A stretch of DNA of 64,000 nucleotides from Eutreptiella sp. 'Long Island Sound 2002' (Eukaryota > Euglenozoa > Euglenophyceae > Eutreptiales > Eutreptiaceae). The DNA lies in NCBI GenBank assembly GCA_964036045.1, contig OZ038381.1:144903596-144967595 (forward strand), written 5' to 3'. Under the pieces are notes generated by a model. That model was not told where the DNA came from and made no database searches. It was given only the letters and a program-made list of their open reading frames with translations. Positions 1 to 11,313 of the stretch are shown in pieces (positions within the stretch are counted from its first letter, which is position 1; each line of letters begins with the position of its first letter). The translations under genes and the position numbers were made by a program.

Positions 1-813
1 AAGATCCTTATGAGGGGGCTTCGCTGCGGCGGTCTCCCATCGAAACTTGTTGTGGGCCGCCTTGACTTCTTGTCGTAGCTCGTCGATGATGTCCATTCAT
101 TCTTGCGTGAGAACGTACGACCACCGTCGATCGAAGTCCTCCCCATGTGCCTCCAGCGGTGTGGTACCCTCTGCCCCCTTGACACGGTCGTCGGACACGC
201 CAATCAGGAGTGGTACTGGTAGGGAGGGGATGGTGATGGGGTCGTTGTTGTGCGTCACCCATAGCCCAGCGGATGTTGTTCCTGGCCCATGTTCACTCCA
301 TTGGTGAGGGGAGTCGCTTCGGAGGGAGTACACGGGGCTTGACAAACTTGGATCCTTCTCCATGGACAGGCAGAGGCGGTGCTGCAAAGGTCCTTGCCAT
401 GATGTGCTTTTCCGAGAGGCCCTTTAGGATGCATCTGCTCGGAGGTCAAGGCACTCGTCGTCATCCAGGTTCTCAAGGTACACCGTCTCCTGGCGGCCAT
501 CATCCACGGTACCTTGGGCATACTCAAATAGGTGCTCCAGGTCTTCTCCACCGGGCCGTACCTCCACCAGCTGCAGATCTGGGTTCCCTTCGAGAACGTC
601 GTGGAGGACGTCGCTGAAGCACCCGGGGGATCCCTTGGCGGTGAACGCGGGCAGCATCTTGATATCCGCCATTGCACCACCGCATTGCTCCTGCATACTC
701 TCCCTTGGAAGCATGTATTGCATGGGCATTTTGGCGGCATGGACCACTGCTGCCCCCGTCTGGGGCCCTACACTGCCAATCCACCCCTTGGCAAGGTTGT
801 CCACTTTTGGCAT
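1..813 (-). pseudogene. Decayed coding fragment, function not recognised
   Basis: Two minus-strand frames look protein-coding from their rich, non-repetitive composition. Positions 813-424 read as about 129 codons, acidic toward the end (LENLDDDECLDL) and closed by TAA. Positions about 390-1 continue in another frame (LEAHGEDFDRRWSYVLTQE, then MDIIDELRQEVKAAHNKF) with one TGA at about 96-94. The shift and the stop suggest one decayed gene running off the left edge. I do not recognise a domain. Because a decayed LINE follows, an ORF1/gag-like retroelement protein is possible, but that is inference from context only. Confidence 0.4.
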
Positions 814-945
814 TGCAATAGAAGACAGGAGCCAACACAGGTGCTAATACAAAACACGTGCCGTCGACAACTTTCAAGACAGTGGGCTGTCCGTGGACAG
901 GGGGTGAAAACAGGCTTCAAGACAGGCGGTAGTCTAAACAGGTGG

Positions 946-989
946 CACAAGACAGGGGGGCTGTTGTACGATAGACCCCCTGTCTTGTG
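946..989. repeat. Perfect 14-bp inverted repeat (hairpin)
   Basis: CACAAGACAGGGGG at 946-959 is the exact reverse complement of CCCCCTGTCTTGTG at 976-989, with a 16-nt loop. Further ACAGG/CCTGT words surround it (about 880-1010), so the stem sits in a small cluster of related inverted sequences. It lies between the decayed gene on the left and the LINE remnant on the right and could be a MITE-like end. Apart from this cluster I see nothing in 814-1154. Confidence 0.7.
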
Positions 990-1540
990 CAAAGACAGGG
1001 GCTGTCGTGAAAAAAAAAGTTGGCCCCAACGCAGGCGCACAACGCAACCACTTGTATATTTCAGCTAATTTCACGTGCCTGACCGCACAAAAACCCTAAG
1101 AACATGCAAAGGTGCGGGCTATGGGGTGCCCAAAATGTGCTATGACAGGGGGGGTTGTCGGCCTCATACTGTCTGGCTGCACCTCAAGAGATCGTCATAA
1201 AGTTCCGCAAATGGATCCGATGCATCCATGACCTACAACGCCGGCTATCTCTGCACAACAGGAACACACTTCGTGTGAACCCCCTCCCCCTTGGTACTGT
1301 GGTGGACGAGCCGTATGGCTCTCGGAAACCATCCACGGTGCAACCTATCCCCAAGCGTCCAACCTGCACTACTATAAACCTGCTGCTTTTGGCACAATCT
1401 ACAAGTAGGCGGCGTCCCTCCCGGCAGCCCTCGTCTGGGGCCCAATGTGCCCCACATGTGTGCGGCTCGAGGGTGAGGAGTCCTGTGCCATACCAGCACA
1501 CCTAACCTCAATGCTTCCCTAACTCCGTGGTGTTCATCTC

Positions 1541-2284
1541 ATGCTAGGATGCCACTTCCTCACGAAGGTCATGGCCGCCCAGTCCTGCATCATGCAACCA
1601 GCCCTGCCCCTGATGCGGGTGGTCCCAACCATAGGCTACCCAATGAAGGCACTTGCTATCGCCCGGAATTTTCCACTTTGCTGCCGACCCCCCTCCTGGT
1701 TGACGTGCCTAGACTTCCCCTCCCCGTTGCAGCTTCACAAGGGCCATAGCCTCCAATTGCCATACTGGGACATGGGGGGTAATATACCCTCGCTTTGCTC
1801 CCTCCTCGTTGCCCTCCATATAGATTTTTTCCGTATACAAGAGGGCTGGGACCATAATGCCATCATGAACGATAGCCCCCCATAGTATGCTATACTCCCC
1901 AACCAATGCAAGGGGCTTGGCACCGGGTTCCTCCTTCATTACCACCGCTCCGTCGTTCCCTGCTCCTACCAACCCCCATTAGAGTATGATGTCGGGGACA
2001 TCGTGGCTTTGGCTATCCCCCATCACACTTGTGCGGTGCTATTGATGGTCAATGTCCATGTTGTCCCACATGCCGACTATTCACACCAACGCCGGATGTT
2101 AAAGGGTATATGTAGCCTGGCCGACAAACTACGCCCCTCCCTCTTGGTGGTAGGCGGCGATTTCAACATGAGTTGTCACGACCCCACGACTCCACTCGCT
2201 GTAGCCTGCAAACCGGAGGGCAGCTTTTCCCACTTTCGGCCGGTCTTGGGCGTTGTCAAGAATGACCATAAAGTATGCATTTGA
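1541..2284 (+). pseudogene. EEP-type endonuclease domain of a LINE, one in-frame TAG
   Basis: The frame is continuous from 1541 to a TGA at 2282-2284 except for one TAG at 1883-1885. The exonuclease-endonuclease-phosphatase fold is indicated by a first block FFRIQEGW, whose Gln-Glu matches the metal-binding Glu block, and a later block LLVVGGDFNMS, the conserved GDFN motif. These blocks and their spacing match LINE target-nicking endonucleases. The last catalytic block (S-D-H) is not visible before the stop, so the domain is truncated or frameshifted. The TAG could be decay from CAG or a read-through or reassigned codon. Confidence 0.7.
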
Positions 2285-2914
2285 TTCGTCCCAATCTATC
2301 ATGCCACAGCAGCGGTGCATGTACAACGAGCTCATGGTCGCTGCACGGGATGTTAGGGCCATGAAAGCCGTGCGGTATTGATCCCGGTAGGAAAATTTTT
2401 CTGGCGTGTAGTGCATGGAGGCCTCCGGCGTGTGGTTAGTGATCCGCTGGGGGATACGGGATTCGTTGCGGGAAAATGGGGCTAGTGGGGGGGACATGGC
2501 GGTGGGATGCAACGAAGTCGTCGCTCCCTTGCCTTTGTCTATCCCCATATGCACGGCATGGTTGCTCAAGGTATCGACACCTGCCCGGGCCAATTGCAAC
2601 TATACATGGACACCCGTGACTCCCCCGCCCCAGAGGTCATACAATAGGCGGTGCGGGCACTGGTCCACGGACAAACAGAGGCAAACAGGGCACCAAGTGT
2701 TCGGACAGAGGGGAACAGGCGGGTTGGGTCAGCAATGGCTCTGTGGACTGCCGGAGGCAGACCACGGGCTTGTCGTCCAAGCGATACTTCGTCCGTATAT
2801 GTGTACACCCGTTGACCACTGACGGTTTCGCCCCAGTTTTCATACCAGCTGAGGGGTTCAACCAGGGTGATAAGCATTCTAGCGAGAGATGCCACGCCTC
2901 CGGTGTACTCGTGA

Positions 2915-3280
2915 CCTGAGCCATGCCCGTTTTAGACCAAATCCTACTACGTCCTGCCCCAGGGTGTACCAGTGAATGTGCTGGTCTTCGGTGAGGACCG
3001 CCGCCTCATCGAACCCACCATGTTGGGATTAATGCGTATCACCAATGCCTGCGTCACAGCCACCAGGTCCAAGGGAGGTATGGCGAACTTAGGCAAACTT
3101 TTGCTTTACCATTTCCAACGGATCAATGCAGTCAAACAGGCGGTCACCACATCCATACCCGCCTACCGGACGACCACGTGTTTGGTGGAACCCCCCCTAG
3201 ATCCGTCTTTCGCCAGCTCCCTGCGATGGGTCTGTTTACCAAGCTACAACGGAGTGAAACATCACTTTGTGCCCGCCTGA
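2915..3280 (+). pseudogene. Reverse transcriptase fragment (catalytic-box region)
   Basis: The open part (2972-3280) begins VNVLVFGEDRRLI. FGED at 2987-2998 occupies the place of the FADD/YADD catalytic box and is followed by the usual pattern of leucines and then an Asn-x-x-Lys-like stretch (ANLGKLLLY). The first Asp of the box is Glu, so the copy is probably inactive. It shares its frame with the EEP fragment upstream, as expected for one ancestral ORF2. Upstream RT motifs cannot be reconstructed because the intervening DNA is broken by stops. Confidence 0.5.
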
Positions 3281-3333
3281 ATCGCCTGCTCGTCAACCCT
3301 GTGCTGCCGGGCTGATATATTTGCTCCTTTGCG

Positions 3334-3741
3334 GTGGCCAAAATCGATTATGTGACCTCAGGTGTACATGTGCCCCCGCCTCAGCACCAGCCCAGAGCTG
3401 TGGCCCTGCACAAGACCTATCACGCGGTACTGGGCCTACCCAACTGGGTCCCCCTTGAATTTTTGGAGCTACCTATGGCGATGGGTGGCTGCTCGAGCCC
3501 CTCCTCCAGCTACAGATCCCTGGTACGCCGCCTCACCACATACATGCAAAGCTCCTACAGCCGAAATGCCTACATGCGCCGCGCGGAACAATCAGCCTTG
3601 TCCTCGGACGTTCCCTACAATTGGGGCACCACCCTGACGCGGTTGTCTATTTTCCTCCTCCTAACAATCCATGTACTCCCCTCCCTTAAAGTGCACAACA
3701 CACTCCAAATTAAGGTTGAACCACAGAACCTGACGCGGTAG
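3334..3741 (+). pseudogene. LINE ORF2 C-terminal (post-RT) fragment
   Basis: A 135-codon frame resembles the stretch after the RT domain of plant and algal LINEs. A Lys-Ile-Asp-Tyr-Val segment is followed by RAVALHKTYHAVLGLPNW and then by LELPMAMGGCSSPSS, equivalent to the LGLP...P...GG pattern of such proteins. It is in a different frame from the RT fragment, so an indel separates them. The last 40 residues look like overrun. Confidence 0.45.
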
Positions 3742-4145
3742 CCTGATTGCTCTTGTCCACAGATGGTGCGCTCCAGGGCACAAAAATGGGGGGCAGGATG
3801 AATATTTACGCCCCAGGTTACCGTGTGGTTCTCACCGCGTTGTATGGCTACCTAGTCGTGGGCTCCTCCCTAGCACTTTTGGTGGAGTTTGGGCAACTAT
3901 TCACGCAATATTGCTGAAGCGTACACCTCATCCAGGCCAGCCGTCGCCTCCAAGATGCCTGACGTGCTAGACGTGAAGAGGATCCTGCCTTCCAGGTGTT
4001 CTAGGAGCGGTGGGATAGGGGGCTGGGGTCACCATGAAGGCCTGCAATGGCGTGTGCATGAGGCAGGGAGTTGAGGTACCAACGGAGGGAGGTGTCCCGA
4101 ACGTCATGAGCCCCTTGCCTCAACTCGAACAATCACATCCGTCAC

Positions 4146-4565
4146 ATGATCATCAACTTTGCAAACTTCCAACTCATCAACCCTCGATTAGGGCATGCTC
4201 GGGAATGCATCCAACATCGACTCATGCAACACCAACTGCATCACAATTGCCCCTATGCCCTCCACTTGCGCACCACCTTCCGCCATCCTATCGAGCCCCG
4301 CCGTATAGTACCAACACAGAATATGCAATGCGATGACTTTGCAACAATGTTTCTTGGGTACCGCCTTACGACCCTCACAGTCAAGAGGGCTTTCGTGCTC
4401 CCTGCCCTATACTTGCCACCCCCCCCTTCCCAGCATATACCCATGGAGTGTGCCAATATTGCACGGTGGTTGTCACACACTTGCGCTTGGACGCCCTACA
4501 CCACCGCATCCCCTTTTTCCTCTTGCACGCCCACAAAGCGGCAAGCCTGTTTGCCAAAGGCCTAA
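4146..4565 (+). pseudogene. Possible continuation of the LINE coding region
   Basis: This 139-codon frame is rich in His, Cys and aromatic residues and unlike random DNA of this composition. It lies where a post-RT zinc-finger region would be expected. No clear Cys/His motif can be assigned. It may be a further decayed piece of the same LINE or chance. Confidence 0.2.
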
Positions 4566-5499
4566 ACTCCCATCCAAGGACAGTCCAAAGAGTCGATACC
4601 CTGGCTCTCACCAACACACACTGCTCCCTATTGTTTACCGCGGACAACCACAGACCCCGAGACAACCACCTGCAGGGTCGCCATGTACTTACAGCCACAG
4701 GTGTCTAGTCAGCAGAAGGCCCATCACAATCATGTCACCCCCCTTGTATCACCATAAAACGAGCCACCGAATTGCTGGTCTCGGCCATGGGAACCTCCAC
4801 CCCTAGCCCACATGACACCCTTGCCGCCTGGAGAGCTGGCGATAGGATCACTGGTGGGTGTGCTAGGATCTGCAGGTCCGCAGGCCCTGTTGACCCCCTT
4901 GACACTGCTTGTTAACCCCACTCGGAGAACTAGCCAACTTTGACTTATGCCGTCAGGTGCCACTTACCACCCTCATACCACGGCCAGGTGCCACAACAAC
5001 ACCACCGGCTGTACCAGTCACTGTAGCCGACAGATCGCACCTGCCGTAAGCACTACCAGAAGTGCAGCTACTGGTGACACTCAAAGCGCCCGCCCTGTCG
5101 ACCGTGGTTTCCCTGCCCGATGCCATCCCACTTCCCCCTCTCACGCATGCCCAGGTCTTTCAGGCACTAGGGGTGCATGTCTTGATTACCACCTCCGCTC
5201 CCCTGCACCCAGAACTCACTCCGCTACTCCCTGGGATAAAACAGCCTGCAATGCACGGGTGAAGCCCACGGACGTAGCATCCCGAATCGTGCCTACCGTG
5301 CCTCCTCCCCACTCGACTTGGACAGCCCAGTGCGGAGCTTACCGCATTAAACCAGACATGATCTTCGGCGGAGATACCGGCTGGGTGTCTAGCTGGACAG
5401 TCGGCATGTCGACTGTTCGGTTCGTTCTAGCAATCCCCATATGTGCACTAGTAATGGCAACCGTAACCTAACCACAACCGCAACCGCAACTGTACCCCT
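4566..5499. other. No gene recognised
   Basis: Short overlapping frames only, each broken by stops. One frame (5062-5262, plus) is hydrophobic and proline-rich but has no recognisable motif. A short CAACCG-type repeat occurs near 5470-5490. Confidence 0.5.
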
Positions 5500-5815
5500 G
5501 GCCCAAGCAAGAAATCCTCGCTTCAGCTGGCTTCGCTCAACGCGGGGGCCAACCCCTGCACCCCCCATACATACCAAGAGGCCTGCGGTGGCCACAAACC
5601 GCCTTGTGTGTGCACCACCTTGTGTATGAAGCGCCAAAACACCCCTTGCTTCGGCTCGCTTCGCTTGACGCGGGGCTAGCCCCCGCACTCCCCTAAAATA
5701 ACAAGACTCCTGTGGTGGCCATAGACCGCCTTGTGTGTGCACCGCCTTGTGTGTGCAGCACCTTGTGTATGCACCGCCTTGTGTGTGGACCGCCAAACCA
5801 CCCCTTGCTTCGGCT
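5500..5815. repeat. Short direct repeats (CTTGTGTGTGCACCGC family)
   Basis: A segment with the CTTCGGCTCGCTTCGCTTGA pattern recurs near 5520, 5648 and 5806. Between these are at least five variants of a roughly 16-bp unit containing CCTTGTGTGTGCACC (5605-5625 and 5725-5790). The minus-strand open frame here (LHTQGGAHTR-like) comes from the repeat and is not a gene. Confidence 0.7.
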
Positions 5816-7055
5816 CGCTTCCCTAACCCCAATCCTGTAGATAAGAGATGTTGTTTGTATGCCGGGGACGGGGGCTATTGGCCGGCGGGGTTAGTGGAAT
5901 GAACCGGACAGTCGGCCAGCCGGCCGCTTGTGCGCCGAGCCGATATGTCCGCCGAGCCGGTACGTCCGCCCAACCCGTGTCTGTTTTATTCCGTTAAGCC
6001 CCAACACGGTATGTGCCGCACAGAGTGCCCTAAATGGGAGCAGGCAAGCGACCCCCCGGCCCCAAAACAGCATCAAAACCACCGCCCACAGTGTCCCCTT
6101 CCTGGCGGGCCCAGGGCAGTCCGTCACCTGGTGAGCAACGCCCGGAGCCAGACCGCCGATGTACCCCAGGGAAAGGGCATGGAGTGTAGCAGTGGCCTAG
6201 CGCCCGATGCACACGCGGGACGAGTACACGCGGGCAACTGTGTCCCAGCGCTCAGTGCGTGCAGCAACCCGAACGGAATCCACCCCACGCAGTACCGACA
6301 CGGACCGCACAGCACACGCACGGCCGGCAGTGCCACGTGGGGAGGGCAAGGGGGGGGGGGGGAGGCAAGGACCCCCATAAGGCAGTTTCACCCGTCTATC
6401 GCGAGGGCAGCGGTGGCTCCACCCCTCAAGCCTTGCGGACCCGGAGAGGCAACCGATGGCAACGCGGCCCAGCAGCGGCAGCGGGTAGTCACCGCACAAG
6501 GGTCCAACCCATACCCATACCCATACCTCCAGCTTGACGGAACACGGCCAAAATGGCCCAAAGTGACGCTTCCCTCGCCCCCTAGGGAATTGCAAGAAAT
6601 ATGCGGCACACAACAAGACATGCACAAAACAAGGGCATAGCATGCATAAAATGACTACAACATATTGCTGTGTGTGTTCAGGTGTATTGCGGAATAGGCT
6701 TTGTATGCCACTTTTTTTGGCGGGCAAGCACAAAAGTGCCATCTGAAGATGAGAAGCATCCACAACAACATTATCGGCGGCAGGGGGGGGGGGGTCATCA
6801 TGATCAACATTCATGACTGAAATCGATACATTTACACCACAATGCACAAACAGGAGTGCCATGGACAACTGCAGAAATCCCACTGAAACCTGTTCCTGTG
6901 TAAATTAAAATGTCCAAGGTGACCCCCCCCCCTACGCAGGGAATCGCAAGGGGGCGGGGTATATAATTGTGTGTGCACTGCCCCCCCCCCCCCTCCAACC
7001 TTTTACCAGCGGGGATATCCTGCATGCAATGGGCATTGAAAACCCTTGCCAGGGA
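5816..7055. other. No confirmed gene; homopolymer runs
   Basis: This stretch contains runs of 12 G (about 6351) and of G or C near 6785, 6925 and 6981. Frames on both strands are open for up to about 230 codons but show no recognisable motif. If the thermospermine synthase exon at 7247-7426 is followed by further exons, they should lie on the minus strand here. I looked for the expected downstream motifs and did not find them. Confidence 0.4.
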
Positions 7056-7130
7056 GCTCATGTCACATTTTGTTGGCAGTGGAATGCCACATTTTGCGTG
7101 TTTCCACTGCCGACAAAATGTGACATGAGC
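7056..7130. repeat. 28-bp near-perfect inverted repeat (hairpin)
   Basis: The arms at 7056-7083 and 7103-7130 pair over 28 positions with one G-T wobble, around a 19-nt loop. They contain the word CATGTCACATTTTGT and its complement. The sequence lies 117 bp downstream (minus strand) of the last visible thermospermine synthase exon, so it would fall in an intron or 3' region. A MITE-type element or a precursor-like hairpin RNA are both possible. Confidence 0.75.
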
Positions 7131-7241
7131 GCACCGGCCCCAGGTATCAGGGGTGGCCACTTTGGGGATGAGAGACAGGATGAGGAGAGATATCTTGGAC
7201 ACAGGACACAGACCAGCAATGGACGCCGCCTGTGCAGGCTA

Positions 7242-8180
<939 letters not shown>

Positions 8181-8409
8181 TCAACTGATGAGCCATCTCT
8201 TAGCCCCCCGGCCCGCCCATCCTCACACCCTCATCGATCTTTGATCTTTGATAAAGTGGGCACAAAGTGAAGTGGCACTGACACTCAGCAGGCCCGCCTG
8301 CACCTCACTCATGGCCAGGTCGCATGACGTGGGGGATTGAATGCAGCAGCCCCAATCCCGTGTCACTGCAGGCAGCCCATCATCAGGGCTACTGGACCAC
8401 AATGCATAC

Positions 8410-8491
8410 CATCAATAATCAGGCACTTTCCAAAGGGGACAGTGTCGAGGACCGAAACTGTTTGGAACTCGCTTGTTGTCTCGTGCAACAC
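8410..8491 (-). CDS. ACL5-like: Spermidine/thermospermine synthase, preceding exon
   Basis: This 82-bp exon encodes VLHETTSEFQTVSVLDTVPF and then GKCLIIDG, the conserved N-terminal beta-strand region of aminopropyltransferases (S-x-Y/F-Q ... F/Y-G-K-x-L-x-x-D-G). The acceptor CAG is at 8492-8494 and the donor GTATGC at 8404-8409. The split Gly codon is completed by the exon at 7247-7426. The 983-bp intron between them (7427-8409) contains no other recognisable gene. Confidence 0.85.
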
Positions 8492-9022
8492 CTGAAGCGA
8501 GTCAAGTTGGAAGGGTGTCGCAGAGGCCCTGAGCAGCATCCAATCACCCAGGAAAAGAACAGTGAAAGGCCCTGGGAGACCACCTTGCAATCAGTAGCGA
8601 GCCACCACCTGGGCAGACTAGGCAGTTGTGGCCTTGTGACTCGCCTCCGTCCAGGTGGTTGTGTGTTTCTCGTGTCTGCCGTCCTATCATCCCTGCTGTC
8701 GTTTGTTCCCCTTGCTCCCATGTGTGGGTGGTGCGGATGCCTCACCCCACCTCTTCGCAGGTATCCTGTGCGAGTTCTTGGGTGATCCCTTGCCATTGGA
8801 TTTGCACACTGGTGGATTGGCCCACTCGGAGCTTGCGGGGCATGGGGGGAAATGGAGGCTGAGGGAGATGTGGAACTTCCAGGGTGCAGCACAGCCATGA
8901 GATCTCCTGGCTTGTGACTGAGGCAAGGGATTGAATTGGATAAGCAAAAGGAAAACACCCCTCAGGCCAAAATTTGCCGCCAAGCCAGCAACATAAGCAG
9001 TGTCATTTCCAGCATAGCATAC

Positions 9023-9097
9023 CCTCTTCACACCATAGGTCAGTGACAGACCTTCCTCCAACGACTCCTGAATCTGCAGCATTGCAGTGACACAAGA
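9023..9097 (-). CDS. ACL5-like: Spermidine/thermospermine synthase, upstream exon
   Basis: This 75-bp exon reads in phase 0 into the exon at 8410-8491. It encodes SCVTAMLQIQESLEEGLS and then LTYGVKR. The junction LSLTYGVKR-VLHETTSEFQ reproduces the usual LSLKVEKVLHE-S-x-YQ pattern of aminopropyltransferases. The acceptor is TTTTACAG (9098-9100 is the CAG) and the donor GTATGC at 9017-9022. The open frame continues past the donor into AGNDTAYVAGLAANFG, so an alternative longer exon is possible. The 531-bp intron 8492-9022 holds nothing else I recognise. Confidence 0.65.
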
Positions 9098-9339
9098 CTG
9101 TAAAAGAAATGTGTAGGAAAACAAGCAATGACTGCTAACAGACTGGGGGGGTTTGCTTACGAACACTCAAGCATGTGAAGCCCCCAACCCCACACAGCAG
9201 AAACCACCCGTCGAAGCAGAGAAAGTGTAAACACGCCTTCAGTTTTTCCTTTGATTTTGGGAAAATCTTGCCCACCAGCAGTTGCTTGTCCTTGAGTTCA
9301 GAGTTTCCTTTGAGTTGAATCAGGTCTCTTTCAAATCAC

Positions 9340-9469
9340 CTCTATCTGAGCAATGCCCTGCCAGAGCTGGATGAAGCAGGTCTGTGATACAGAAGTCCTG
9401 CCACCCAAACCAATTGGGTCTGCATTGCATTTACACACCGCCTCGTTCACCATCAGGGCCTTGGACACC
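9340..9469 (-). CDS. Candidate upstream exon of the same gene
   Basis: This 130-bp open segment is bounded by a CAG acceptor (9470-9472) and a GTGATT donor. It reads VSKALMVNEAVCKCNADPIG and then LGGRTSVSQTCF on to QGIAQIE. It ends in phase 0, as the exon at 9023-9097 requires. The composition looks coding. It does not match a conserved aminopropyltransferase region that I know, so it could be a lineage-specific N-terminal extension or part of another gene. Confidence 0.35.
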
Positions 9470-9879
9470 CTGCATGTGCCCTGGTTCCAGCATACTGTAC
9501 TCCTGATCACGACAATTTGGGATTTGATCCATAAAATACAAAGTGAATGACTTCGGCCAGATGTCTCTGCCAGCAGACATTTACTCCACCCCCCTGCCCC
9601 TTGCTATGCACCTGCTGGTGTGCGACAGTTCCCTCACCACCTGGAGGGAACATTGCCAAAATGGCCAAAAGTGACGCTTCCCTGCTCACCAGGAATGGGC
9701 TCACTTGCTGCTACCTTGGTTGTAGCTTCGCTGCCACCTTGCCTCAGGGTTTGGTATGAGACTTTGCAGCACCTTTGGCAGGGGGCTTGGCAACGGGTCT
9801 GGCTGGGGGGCAGAGCCCTTGTGCCAAACAGTTTGCCTTACAAACATCCCATGTACAGTGCAACTTGTCCTCATTAACA

Positions 9880-10080
9880 TTTGCAAACCCCATAATCCAT
9901 GACCACCATTGGTGCGCACCACCTCGGTGTCTGATCCACTGTCACTGCCTTCTTCCACACCACTTGGAAGGGCACTATCGACGGATGTGAGAGACTCCAC
10001 AAGTGAATCAGCCTTAGCGTCAGAGGCAACACTGCGGGTCTGAGAACGCGGCTTGGCCAGCCGCAAAACCTTAAAGCTCA
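9880..10080 (-). CDS. Candidate exon, Ser/Asp/Glu-rich, possible start
   Basis: An ATG at 10080-10078 opens MSFKVLRLAKPRSQTRSVAS and continues through DSALPSGVEEGSDSGSDTEV, an acidic Ser-rich segment of the kind found in disordered N-termini. An in-frame TGA lies just upstream. Donor candidates occur after GGHGLWG. It is on the same strand as the polyamine synthase exons and could be the N-terminal exon, but the join cannot be shown from sequence alone. 9470-9879 shows nothing convincing. Confidence 0.3.
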
Positions 10081-10152
10081 TGATCAACCGTCATGGCTGA
10101 AAATGCAAAAAAGAAACTGAGTCCCCCCCCCCCCCCTGTTTCAGCTACGCCA

Positions 10153-10214
10153 ATGTACGGAATTATTACGGTCCCTGCACCCACTGTAGCTTGGACAAGG
10201 GCGTAGCTTGCGCG
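10153..10214 (+). repeat. Direct repeat, copy 1 (second copy near 10,600)
   Basis: AATTATTACGGTCCCT is followed by a conserved segment ending GGACAAGGGCGTAGCTT. It recurs with a few differences at about 10,598-10,652, a spacing of about 447 bp. The two copies flank the candidate exon at 10,450-10,573. A shorter related word, TAGCTTATACAAGGGG, appears near 10,648 and 10,928. Origin unknown; possibly ends of a small transposon. Confidence 0.7.
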
Positions 10215-10449
10215 CAACAAATACAACTACCGACACACACGTGCGTGCGCGCATGGTATGAGTGCACCTTGACCTCCGCCCTCATTTCCAAGTGTATGCA
10301 AACACAAGAAAGCCTTGGGAACATGAAAGTTTCAGGTTCACACCCATGTTGGCACAAGAAATGAAGAATGCGAAGCCTACAAATGTTCGGCTTGGAAACC
10401 CTTCTTGCGATCATACACCATGCGGAACAATTGCACATGCTCACCACTT

Positions 10450-10573
10450 GAAGATGCCTTTGGCTGAGGCTTAGGGGCTGGTTTGGGCTCAGGCAACTTC
10501 AAATTCTTGGGAATGAAATTGCCTTGCATGTGGTCCCTTGTAAAATACAACTTCCCATCAAATGTGGCCGCAC
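10450..10573 (-). CDS. Candidate exon of unknown protein, Pro/Lys-rich
   Basis: The minus-strand frame reads AATFDGKLYFTRDHMQGNFI and continues through PKNLKLPEPKPAPKPQPKAS. It is flanked by a TGTAG acceptor-like site and a good GTGAGC donor near 10445-10450. The basic Pro-Lys linker looks like part of a real protein. No domain is recognised. It may belong to the polyamine synthase transcript or to an upstream neighbour. Confidence 0.3.
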
Positions 10574-10597
10574 TACATTTCGTACGCAATTAAAATT

Positions 10598-10652
10598 ACG
10601 TACTCAATTATTACGGTCCCTATGCCTACCGTAGTTTGGACAAGGGCGTAGC
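10598..10652 (+). repeat. Direct repeat, copy 2
   Basis: Second copy of the element at about 10,153, in the same orientation. It is preceded by an AT-rich stretch containing AATTAAAATTACGTAC. Confidence 0.7.
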
Positions 10653-10681
10653 TTATACAAGGGGAATGAAGCAACGGATAC

Positions 10682-10837
10682 TCAGCTACCATATGACCCC
10701 CGTGTCACAGGCCATAGGTCACAGCTCGAACCGGTGCTGAATGTTGCCTTGAGTTCGCCCCTCGGGGCTATCGAATGTTTCATAGGCTGGTTCTCACCGC
10801 AGCCTCGGTTGCTTGGGCCAGACATCAAGATATTCAT
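10682..10837 (-). CDS. Small open frame, 51 aa, unrecognised
   Basis: The frame runs from ATG (10837) to TGA, beginning MNILMSGPSNRGCGENQPMK and ending CDLWPVTRGSYGS, with non-repetitive composition. In another frame the same DNA reads SSDCSDEYLDVWPKQPRLR up to a GTGAGA donor at 10792-10797, so it could be an exon of a different frame instead. The 3' part is similar to 13,193-13,260. Status uncertain. Confidence 0.25.
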   Translation of the reverse strand: MNILMSGPSNRGCGENQPMKHSIAPRGELKATFSTGSSCDLWPVTRGSYGS

Positions 10838-11313
10838 CAGAGCAGTCGCTGGACACCCCTGACCCCCCTAGCGATTGGAGTCTGTATCTCAAGAGTCAAG
10901 CATTTCTTCCAACCCCAGCTCTTCCCAAATAGCTTATACAAGGGGGGGACCTGATACACCAACAAATGCATTGTTTGAGATGCGCACCAGGATTGTGTAT
11001 AAAGTCTGATGTCTGATGTCTGATAAGGGATGTTGTGTGTGCGGTCTGTCCAAGAAGATGTCTGATATTCTTATCTACTGGAGGTGGGTCTAGGGGTCTA
11101 ATGCTTGGAGGAAATTGGGAGAAACTATGCCTAAATCTAAATCAACCCCCCCCCCAATGAAAAAAACAAAAAGGGAGGACACAATTGAAAAATCGTTGGG
11201 GAACCACCTTGGACAATCAGAAACATGGCAGTACAAAAGTAAAAAAGACTTTGAACACCAAAATGGGAAAATGAGGAAAATGTGTGAGCAAGGAAAGTGG
11301 CAAACAAAAAGGG
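10838..11313. other. No gene recognised
   Basis: This stretch includes TCTGATGTCTGATGTCTGAT (about 11,005-11,025) and an A-rich segment next to the decamer array. No convincing coding region on either strand. Confidence 0.5.

Larger units (their letters stand above)
1155..5470 (+). mobile_element. Decayed non-LTR (LINE) retrotransposon, approximate limits
   Basis: Plus-strand fragments in LINE ORF2 order were found: an EEP endonuclease (1541-2284), a reverse-transcriptase catalytic-box region (about 2915-3280) and a post-RT C-terminal region (3334-3741). EEP and RT share one frame, and the C-terminal part is in another. The intervals 2285-2914 and 3742-4145 contain only broken frames. Limits are approximate because no poly-A tail or target-site duplication was found. 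Positions 4566-5470 hold only stop-broken frames and may be its 3' part or unrelated. Confidence 0.65.

Noticed and set aside
5389-5832. 147-residue minus-strand protein
   Set aside because: It translates the short CTTGTGTGTGCACC repeats and has no independent coding signal.
6197-6883. C-terminal exons of the polyamine synthase
   Set aside because: The minus frame includes segments such as VVVDASHLQMALL, but the expected downstream family motifs are absent.
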